Origin: Cololabis saira
Lineage: Eukaryota; Chordata; Actinopteri; Beloniformes; Belonidae
Direction: 5' to 3'
DNA length: 64,000 bases
Assembly: GCF_033807715.1 (NCBI RefSeq)
Contig: NC_084597.1
Location: 9,486,843 to 9,550,842, forward strand
Both the position numbers and the translations under genes were made by a program. Positions within the stretch are counted from its first letter, which is position 1. The number at the start of each line of letters is the position of its first letter. Shown one piece after another: positions 57,532 to 64,000 of the stretch. The notes below the pieces were generated by a model. That model was not told the DNA's origin. It saw only the letters and a list, made by a program, of their open reading frames with translations, and ran no database searches.

Positions 57532-57559
57532 TTGAGTGCATATCTCCACTAGCTGTTTG
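57532..57559 (-). pseudogene. herc1: HERC1-like exon, 3' remainder after hAT insertion
   Basis: After removing the hAT element the exon reads SPAAYKQLVEICTQ and ends at a GTAAGT donor. The first eight bases are the target duplication. Confidence 0.88.
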
Positions 57560-58375
57560 CAGAGGTGGGTAGTAACGAGTTACATTTACTCTGTTACATC
57601 TACTTGAGTAGGTTTTGGGAAATTTTGTTCTTTTAGGAGTAGTTTTGAATCACTATACTTTTTACTTTTACTTGAGTAGATTTGTGAAGGAGAAACTGTT
57701 ACTCTTACTCCGCTACATTAGGCTACGTTGAGCTGTTACTTTTCTTTTGTCCCTTTTATCCACGTACGCGTCAATCTCATGACATCACTGGGTGATTCTT
57801 TGGGAAAAATGTTTGTTTTTGCATGTTTTGTCACATTTACACAGACTCAAACACACACACAGAGTTTCTATGAGTTCATGGGCTTGTTCTAGTTCTGCCT
57901 GCTGGTTAAAAAAGCTACTTGTGCTTAATTAATTTTTTTATTCTGTTATTTTATTTATTAAAGTACTTGAATTTACTTTAAGATTATTTTACTTTAAGCT
58001 ATTTTTTATTCATTTTAATTAATTTTAATTATTTTATTGATTTAATTTGCCTGAAGATGATTATTTTAATTTAAGATATTTTTTATTTTTTATTAATTTT
58101 AATTTATTTTATTATTTTATTGATTTAATTTGCCTGAAGATGATTATTTTGTACTTTTGTCTGTTTGAATGGTTGTGTTAAAAAAATAAATCAGACGTTA
58201 CTCAACAGTTACTCAGTACTTGAGTAGTTTTTTCACCAAGTACTTTTTTACTTTTACTCAAGTAATTATTTGGATGACTAGTTTTTACTTCTACTTGAGT
58301 CATATTATTCTGAAGTAACAGTACTTTTACTTCAGTACAATTTTTGGATACTCTACCCACCTCTGGCTGTTTGTA
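57560..58375. mobile_element. hAT-type element inserted in a HERC1-like coding exon
   Basis: Ends CAGAGGTGGGTAGTAACG and ACTCTACCCACCTCTG. Perfect duplication GCTGTTTG at 57552-57559 and 58376-58383. The subterminal parts are rich in TACTTGAGTA and TTACTTTTACT motifs. 816 bp with no transposase. Confidence 0.95.
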
Positions 58376-58595
58376 AGCAGCAGGGCTGTGGGACACCACA
58401 CTGCCTATGGCCGAGGTGAGGAAGCTGAGGCAGGTGGCGTTATTACGTTCCGATGGGAATCCCTTCACACCTGACTGAGTGTCCACAGAGCTGTGAGCCC
58501 TGCCTCCCACCGCTAAGGTCATCAGACGCACCAGGACACGGATATCTGCCAGACCCAAGGACTCCAGTCCGTTAGACCCGCTGCACACTGATGCA
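58376..58595 (-). pseudogene. herc1: HERC1-like exon, 5' part before hAT insertion
   Basis: Peptide CSGSNGLESLGLADIRVLVR, LMTLAVGGRAHSSVDTQSG and FLTSAIGSVVSHSPAAYKQ. GLESLGL-DIR-LVRLM is characteristic of HERC1. Acceptor CTCTCCAG. Read-through into the hAT element ends at a stop. Confidence 0.92.
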
Positions 58596-58671
58596 CTGGA
58601 GAGGAAGATAAACAGGAGCTGCTGTAACTTCTTGAGAAAAATACATGAGATAACATTCTAGGAATATTTAC

Positions 58672-58837
58672 CTTGAAGCAGCCTGAGATAGTGCTCTCAT
58701 CACCATGCTGTAAGCCAGCAGGATCTGTGCAGTGGACGTGACCCTTCGTAAAGCTTTTAGTCTATCGTGTGAGTCCCTCAGAGATACTGCCTGCTGCCCA
58801 AGGCTCACAGATGTCTTGGGCTCAACAAGAGTATTTC
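58672..58837 (-). pseudogene. herc1: HERC1-like exon
   Basis: Peptide NTLVEPKTSVSLGQQAVSLR, DSHDRLKALRRVTSTAQILL and AYSMVMRALSQAAS. The LG-QA-L-HDR-ALRRVT-AAQ-LLA pattern matches HERC1. Acceptor TTAACCAG, donor GTAAAT. Confidence 0.92.
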
Positions 58838-59465
58838 CTGGTTAATAAGACACATCAAAAGATATTTTCAAATAGTGAATCATAGATATGAGTGATGCTG
58901 CAGTTACTTGGATTTCAATGCTGACAAACATGGAGGAATGTGTGGAGGTGTTAGTGTGTTAGATTAACAGAGGGAGACGTTGCTGAAACATTTATTACAA
59001 TCCTGAAAAGGAGGAAAATTAGCTTCTGAGTAATTATAGTGACCCAATTTTCTGAGAAGTAGCAAGTGTACAGAATATAATTGTAACTGTGATTGTAGGT
59101 GGTCGCAAAAACAAGTAAGTTTATTGAATAAAAAATAAAAATAATAATTTAACGAATAAGTGAGTGAAAAAAATCAATGTCTGGAACATTTAATTCCACC
59201 GGCAACCATTTTTAGTTTTCAGGTTTACCAATTTCAGGTTATTACCATTTTGGTTGGTTCTTGTCTGTATAGGCTTTGATCATCCCTGCAACTATTAAAA
59301 AAGTTAAACTATGAGTTTAAGTGATCTACAGTGCAGTTGCAGCTTACATGGAAATGTACTGCAAACTGCAAATAATACACAACCAACTTTTCACAGATTT
59401 CATCTTGTGAAATAAAGAGGAAAAACGATGTCTTTACAGTTGAAAGAAGAAAACATTAACAATAC
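58838..59465. other. Intron, no feature seen
   Basis: AT-rich non-coding sequence between HERC1-like exons. Confidence 0.55.
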
Positions 59466-59632
59466 CTTTAACAGCTGCCCGTGTGGAACAGGCTGAGCTG
59501 TAAGCCAGTGCTCCAAGTGGATCTGGTTCAGTGAAGACAATGGGATCTGGTGCCAGCTTATTTTCCTGCTCTTCCTTACCATCTGAAGTGCTGTCCACGT
59601 GGCCAATCAAGTCAGATGTTAGACCTTTAATC
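59466..59632 (-). pseudogene. herc1: HERC1-like exon
   Basis: Peptide IKGLTSDLIGHVDSTSDGKE, then EPDPLGALAYSSACSTRAAV. It has the DLIG and DPLGA landmarks. Acceptor GCTGCAG, donor GTATTG. It is shorter than in relatives, where an acidic stretch lies between the landmarks. Confidence 0.88.
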
Positions 59633-59769
59633 CTGCAGCGAATTGAAGACACAACAATGACATATGACTTATTTTCATAAAGCGTGAGAACTAGAGACAT
59701 CCTATTCACCAGCTTCTCTGCTGCTAGCAATATGTGTGACATTTCCGATATATTGTATATCTGCTGTAC

Positions 59770-60029
59770 CTTTCACACTTGGAATTTGAATCAGTCGTGT
59801 TAGCAGCCAGATACTTTTCTCTGCATGAGCTGCACAGAAGGTAGAAGGGGAAGTTGGAGCCGCACTCCCCTTTGAACCAGACATCCACATACGCACCGGT
59901 ACTGTCATAACCCTTGCGGGCAGCACTTTGCCCACAACCTGGGTGTCGCCGCTTTATGTGATTGTTAAATTGCAGAGTGAAGGTGTTGCAGAGTTCACAT
60001 TTCACCATCTGGCTGTGTTCTTCTGCAGC
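59770..60029 (-). pseudogene. herc1: HERC1-like exon with C2H2-like module
   Basis: Peptide AAEEHSQMVKCELCNTFTLQ, FNNHIKRRHPGCGQSAARKG and GECGSNFPFYLLCSSCREKY. C-x2-C ... H-x4-H forms a zinc-finger-like unit, followed by a C-x2-C pair. Acceptor ATTTAAG, donor GTACAG. This is the most upstream exon I recognise. The rest of the gene (RLD1, SPRY and more) is not in the window. Confidence 0.92.
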
Positions 60030-60435
60030 CTTAAATAAAGATAGTAGAGAGTTTGTTAATATCTCTAATGCAGCTTCAAAAAGGGAACAGTATAACAAAG
60101 ATTACGCAGTAAGATAAAAACAAGCCAAAGCATAAAACAACAATATATGAAAAATAAACTCCAAAAGCAGTATCGGAATAATCAAACGGTGCACAAGATT
60201 TTTTATTTGACAGTAAACAGAATTGGATATTGTGTGATTCATGTTTAGAGATAGTTATATGTGTAAGTCACTTCCACTATTTGAAGTGTGTGTAAATCGC
60301 AAGTATGACTTTTTATGTCTAACTGAGATACTGTATGGCAACAACCCAATTACTTCTCTCAGCTGAATGACTCTGTACCACCTGGGTTTGTTTACATCTG
60401 CCATCCTTGTCTCACCAGCAGAGGAAGAGGTTTTG
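60030..60435. other. No gene seen
   Basis: Non-coding sequence upstream of the last recognised HERC1-like exon. I looked for further exons on the minus strand and found none. Confidence 0.5.
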
Positions 60436-60439
60436 CGAT

Positions 60440-60600
60440 AATCTACTGCGAGACCTGTAAGGTTTCACCTCTTACAGCTCCAGCTTATTCATCTTTTGAA
60501 ACTCTGGCTCTTCAACTTAACGGTCCGACTCCAACTGCTTTAGTGAATATCTATCGCCCACCCAAACTAAACAAAACTTTATAAACAATCTGATCTCACA
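60440..60600 (+). pseudogene. LINE endonuclease scrap
   Basis: One frame reads SSFETLALQLNGPTPTALVN then IYRPPKLNKT. The IYRPPK motif is typical of APE-type LINE endonucleases. About 40 residues remain. Confidence 0.7.
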
Positions 60601-60794
60601 AAAATCTGTGAAATGCCCACGAACTCTCACCACTATTTTCCATGGCACCAGCACGGAAAGTGGTAAATTCCATGTGAGCACTACGGATATTGTACCTATG
60701 CGAAGTCAATTGGCATCCGTTGTCAACCGTTTCCTACTTCTAACCAATCATAAGTGGTGCTTAAACCTAACCAGACCTTAACCAGAGTGTCGTC
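60601..60794. repeat. Interspersed repeat split by the fold-back element (left part)
   Basis: Sequence such as CCATGGCACCAGCACGGAAA, and the right part from 61881, join smoothly at GTCGTC|CAGCCACAAA once the fold-back is removed. It looks like a known fish repeat by eye only. Confidence 0.4.
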
Positions 60795-61874
60795 TATGGA
60801 GCCAAATCAAGGCCAAAAGTTTTGCTAATTTGAAAATAAAATTTGAACCTGAAATTTTTTTTTTAAAGTTTCAATTTTATTTTTTTCAGTATCAGATCTT
60901 TTTTTCAGTTTCAAATCTTTTTATTTCAGTTTCAAATCTTTTTTTCAGGTTCAAATATTTTTTTTTCAGTTTCACGTCTTTTTTTTCAGTTTCACTTCTT
61001 TTTTTTTCAGGTTCAAAATTTTTTTTCAGGTTCAGACTTTTGGCCCCGATCTGGCGTGGGGGGCGTGGCATCAACTGTGAGGGGCGTGGCATCATGAGTG
61101 ACAGCAGAACAGAGAAGGCGGGGGACGTTACTCAGTCATGTTGCCTTCAGGAAACGTAGGTTGCAGAAGTTATCAGTAGAAGAATGATTCAACACTGTAT
61201 ATACACCATATTCACGTGATTGGCAGTGGAAAAAACTGATATTAGTGACACATTTCTGTTTAAAAAGCTGTTTTAGACCGTACTTGGTAGTATGTGGAAG
61301 TGGGAAATGTCAAACTTTAAAGTGTGGCTGTTGAACTGTACAGTCTGGCATAGTTTATTGCTTTTATACTGCGATTGGTGCCAAGTACGGTCTAAAACAG
61401 CTTTTTAAACAGAAATGTGTCACTAATATCAGTATTTTCCACTGCCAATCACGTGAATATGGTGTATATACAGTATTGAATCAAACTTCTACTGATAACT
61501 TCTGCAACCTACGATTCCTGAAGGCAACAGGACTGAGTAACGTCCCCCGCCTTCTCTGTTATGCTGTCACTCATGATGCCACGCCCCTCTCAGTTGATGC
61601 CACGCCCCCCACGCCAGATCCGGGCCAAAAGTCTGAACCTGAAAAAAAAATTTGAACCTGAAAAAAAAAGAAGTGAAACTGAAAAAAAAAGACGTGAAAC
61701 TGAAAAAAAAAGATTTGAACCTGAAAAAAAGATTTGAAACTGAAATAAAAAGATTTGAAACTGAAAAAAAGATCTGATACTGAAAAAAATAAAATTGAAA
61801 CTGTAAAAAAGAATTTTCAGGTTCAAATTTTATTTTCAAATTAGCAAAACTTTTGGCCTTGATTTGGCTCCATA
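60795..61874. mobile_element. Fold-back element with about 493-bp arms
   Basis: The left arm 60795-61287 is the near-perfect reverse complement of 61381-61874, with a 93-bp spacer. Ends TATGGAGCCAAATC and GATTTGGCTCCATA. GTCGTC flanks both sides (60789-60794 and 61875-61880). Each arm contains a series of TTTTTCAGTTTCAAATC-type repeats and the GGGGGGCGTGGCATCAACTG block. No coding capacity. Confidence 0.93.
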
Positions 61875-61880
61875 GTCGTC

Positions 61881-62060
61881 CAGCCACAAAATATAATTTT
61901 TAATTGCTTTTGAACCAGGAAGTGGAGACAGGCGATATTTAAATTCATTGTTTTAACCATTCTCCCATTTCGTCAACCACAGGGAATTCCCTGGGCGTCC
62001 CCTTTACGTCATAGAGTGACGAGCGTGGATCCTGATCACGTGACGAGTGCCCCGACGTGC
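61881..62060. repeat. Interspersed repeat, right part, with CACGTG motif
   Basis: Contains TCACGTGA (in GATCACGTGACGAG near 62036), an E-box palindrome. No gene is attached that I can name. Confidence 0.35.
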
Positions 62061-62261
62061 ACGTGGAAGTAAACGGTTAAATATGTTGTGCTTTTGAACG
62101 ATAAATGTTAAAATAAACCGTACACAGGTACATTTACAACTTGAATCACTGTGAATACATTAGTCAGTTACAGGACGATAAAATAATGTATTGTGGCGGA
62201 CACAATTACAGACCTCGCACCCATCAGGACTGTATGGAAGGGGACGTGTTCACGGGGCGTT

Positions 62262-62345
62262 TTATGGTTGCTTAGCAACGCATTATGGTTGCTTAGCAAC
62301 GCATTATGGTTGCTTAGCAACGCATTACGGTTGCTTAGCAACGCA
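62262..62345. repeat. Four 21-bp tandem units with RFX-like palindromes
   Basis: Unit TTATGGTTGCTTAGCAACGC plus A at 62262, 62283, 62304 and 62325 (one T/C change in the last). Each contains GTTGCTTAGCAAC, a palindrome that fits the RFX X-box form GTNRCY-N-RGYNAC. It reads as a seven-residue repeat in one plus frame, which I do not take as coding. Confidence 0.9.
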
Positions 62346-62523
62346 TGTTCTGTGTCAGTTGTCAGCAGTTAGTTGTCAGCTATCAGTCTCTCTGTCCAGA
62401 CACAAAACAGCCTCTTACATGGATCTTTATAGTAGAAGAAAAAGGTGGTTTAGTCGTGGCCGGTCAGCGTTCCTTGGTGAACAGCTGGATGGCTACGCTC
62501 CGCAGGTGACCCTGATAAAGAGG

Positions 62524-62650
62524 GTGTCTCTGTCTCTGTCTGTCTCTCTCTCTCTGTCTCTCTCTGTCTCTCTCTGTCTCTCTCTGTCTCTCTCTGTCTC
62601 TCTCTGTCTCTCTCTCTCTCTCTGTCTCTCTCTGTCTCTCTCTGTCTCTC

Positions 62651-62704
<54 letters not shown>

Positions 62705-62725
62705 TCTCTGTCTGTCTCTCCTGCT
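62524..62725. repeat. (TC)n / (TCTCTG)n microsatellite
   Basis: Imperfect CT-rich repeats about 200 bp long. Frames give Ser-Leu or Arg-Glu repeats only. Confidence 0.95.
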
Positions 62726-62759
62726 CTCCTCATCTCAGTGTGGATGAGGGGTGAAGCAT

Positions 62760-63165
62760 GGGCACAGCAGCTGGGTCTCCTTCAGCTCCAGGTCGGTCCA
62801 AAGGCGTTCACATCGAGGCATGCAAGGGTCCCTCGTTCGGCTCATCTGGGGCTCGGATCATTCGCAGGTCACTCGTTGCAGCGCTGCAGACTATAGTTGC
62901 CATTTCAAGGCAACCAGACACTTCTTCAGGCACGATAATGGAGAAGGCTGGCCCATAGCTAGTAGCTCTTCATGCTAAAATATGAGCTGCATATCTCACA
63001 GAGAACTCCATGGGAGAGTGGACAGGGCTGAAGGAGAAGAGAGAAGAGGAAAGGGGGAGGGGGGGCTGCTCTTTATATCCAGGCCTGGGCTGCCATAAAT
63101 CGGCAGCGTCCCCTCCTGCGATTTTGGGTTCATGCCCAATGCGGAGACTATTCCTTATCACCAAG
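62760..63165. other. No gene seen
   Basis: Unannotated sequence up to the LTR, with a G-rich patch at 63040-63066. Confidence 0.45.
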
Positions 63166-63332
63166 TGTCATATACTGATGATATAATTAGCAGGAGACAG
63201 GATTGCATGTGTGGAGTTAACAGCAGAGGGCACTGTTGTCACGTTGGTGCGTGTGCAGGCTGTTCAATAAAGCTGGTCGCTGAAGCTCAAGGTCTGGATT
63301 TAATTCGAGATATATCTAGTGAATATCTAACA
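63166..63332 (+). repeat. 5' LTR of a Ty3/Gypsy-type retrotransposon
   Basis: It starts TGTCATATACTGATG, has TTCAATAAAGCTGG (poly(A) signal around 63268) and ends GAATATCTAACA, about 167 bp. The TG...CA ends and the immediately following TGGCGACGAGG support the call. The left border is inferred, since the other LTR is outside the window. Confidence 0.75.
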
Positions 63333-63333
63333 A

Positions 63334-63351
63334 TGGCGACGAGGATGACAA
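63334..63351 (+). other. Putative primer-binding site
   Basis: TGGCGACGAGGATGACAA begins one base after the LTR. TGG is the expected start (complement of CCA). I do not assign the tRNA. Confidence 0.6.
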
Positions 63352-63401
63352 TTTACAGTCATAGCAGGATCTGAAAAAGTGTAGTTAACTCGTCAGGGAA
63401 G

Positions 63402-64000
63402 ATGGATAGCTCCCTGCCAAAGTTTGACTGCTACAAAGAGCCTGCCACGTTGGGACCGCGCTGGACAAGATGGTTAACTGCGTTTGAGCTGTACGCGGAC
63501 GGGAAAGGCTTAATCCTGGATGACGATGTGGAAGCTAAGGTGACTCAAAGAAGACGGGCTTTGCTTCTACACCACGCCGGTACGGAAGTACAAGATGTTT
63601 TCTCAACATTATTACATACGGGGGGACCAGCAGACTATGATGCGGCGGTTGCTGCACTGAATGATTACTTCGTACCGCAGGTGAATACGGCATTTGCGCG
63701 CCAGACTTTCTATCAAATATCACAGAAACCGGGAGAAACAGTACAGCAGTTTGTGACGAGATTACGCCAGGCTGCTAAAGACTGTGCTTTCGCTGCAGAC
63801 ATGGATAATCAGATGAGAGATGCCGTGCTGAGCAGGTGCACGTCGGACTATGTTAAGAGAAAGTTACTGGAGGAGCCTAACCTGACATTGGCACGCGCTC
63901 TGGAGGTAGCGGCACAGTGCGAACGAGTAGAGATGCAGATGGCTGCGATGAAGGTGAGCGACGACAGCGGTGCAGCAGGGGGAGAGGCAGTGAATCGGGT
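63402..64000 (+). CDS. Ty3/Gypsy retrotransposon gag, cut by the window end
   Basis: An open frame of 199 codons without a stop from the first ATG after the primer-binding site. It begins MDSSLPKFDCYKEPATLGPR and includes WLTAFELYADGKG, LLLHHAGTEVQDVF, FYQISQKPGETVQQFVTRLR and LARALEVAAQCE. This is the usual gag capsid layout of Gypsy elements, in which a W-x3-F/Y helix is followed by GE-x2-Q-F-x2-RLR and an A-LE-A-x3-E helix. The coding sequence is undamaged here. Nucleocapsid zinc knuckle, protease and pol would lie beyond 64000. Confidence 0.88.
   Translation, partial: MDSSLPKFDCYKEPATLGPRWTRWLTAFELYADGKGLILDDDVEAKVTQRRRALLLHHAGTEVQDVFSTLLHTGGPADYDAAVAALNDYFVPQVNTAFARQTFYQISQKPGETVQQFVTRLRQAAKDCAFAADMDNQMRDAVLSRCTSDYVKRKLLEEPNLTLARALEVAAQCERVEMQMAAMKVSDDSGAAGGEAVNR

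Larger units (their letters stand above)
47153..60029 (-). pseudogene. herc1: HERC1-like HECT E3 ubiquitin ligase, decaying paralogue
   Basis: Sixteen exon-like blocks on the minus strand match the order of vertebrate HERC1 from a C2H2-like module through WD40 pieces, the last RCC1-like repeat and the HECT domain to the C-terminal DNYML tail. HERC1 is a giant cytosolic/Golgi E3 ligase. Most blocks are open with AG/GT borders. Four things argue against function. A hAT element splits one coding exon (57560-58375). A TTAA MITE splits another (47452-47781). A frameshift with TGA lies at 47898-47900. Exons for most WD40 repeats, the earlier RCC1 repeats and the middle of the HECT domain are not found. 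Upstream HERC1 parts (about half of the protein) are outside or absent. An assembly error is possible but would not explain target-site duplications within exons. Confidence 0.85.

Noticed and set aside
60830..61887. Phe/Ser-rich frames on both strands
   Set aside because: Translation of the T-rich repeats in the arms of the fold-back element.
62191..62754. 187-codon plus-strand frame
   Set aside because: Built from a 21-bp array and a (TC)n tract. No recognisable domain between them.

Overview
The window looks like nuclear DNA from a ray-finned (teleost) fish. The evidence is the mix of Tc1, hAT, Harbinger-like and TTAA-targeting DNA elements, Rex3-like and L2/CR1-like LINE remnants, a tRNA-derived SINE, short solo LTRs, long (TG)n, (TA)n and (TC)n microsatellites, and a spliced vertebrate gene remnant with GT-AG introns. 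I see no bacterial operons, rRNA, genuine tRNA or CRISPR. The species cannot be told from the sequence alone.

Layout. 1-2.75 kb holds L2-type reverse transcriptase scraps and simple tails. 4.1-19.3 kb is a transposon mosaic. It contains six copies (continuing to 41.8 kb) of an interspersed element with an internal 139-bp tandem repeat. One copy is split by a TTAA-flanked element that itself carries a hAT MITE. A Tc1 transposon is split by a TTA-flanked MITE that holds another MITE. A SINE, a hAT transposase pseudogene, a Tc1 scrap, a Harbinger-like element and a Rex3 3' end follow. 19,707-24,186 is a complete but pol-less LTR retrotransposon (minus strand) with two 687-bp LTRs that differ at two positions. 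24.4-28.7 kb is mostly unannotated, with a 73-bp direct repeat, a TATA-like box, an RFX X-box-like palindrome and a solo LTR. 28.7-33.7 kb is one degenerate APE/RT LINE with three MITEs inserted. 36.7-38.0 kb is a hAT element inside a hAT element, and 38.0-38.7 kb is a LINE endonuclease scrap. 39.9-46.5 kb holds more repeats, including five identical 50-bp units inside a TTAA MITE.

47.15-60.03 kb carries the only recognisable host gene: minus-strand exons of a HERC1-type giant HECT E3 ligase, running from a C2H2-like exon through WD40 and RCC1-like pieces to the HECT C-lobe with its catalytic cysteine. Many exons are open with good splice sites. However, one coding exon is split by an 816-bp hAT element with a perfect 8-bp target duplication and another by a 330-bp TTAA MITE. 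There is a frameshift plus a TGA, and the exons expected for most WD40/RCC1 repeats and for the middle of the HECT domain are not found. A 1.85-kb LTR element with coding tandem repeats lies where the RCC1 exons should be. I read this as a decaying herc1 paralogue.

60.4-64.0 kb holds a LINE scrap, a 1.08-kb fold-back element with ~493-bp arms, a four-fold 21-bp array with RFX-like palindromes, a (TC)n tract, and the 5' LTR plus open gag of a Ty3/Gypsy-type retrotransposon that runs off the window.
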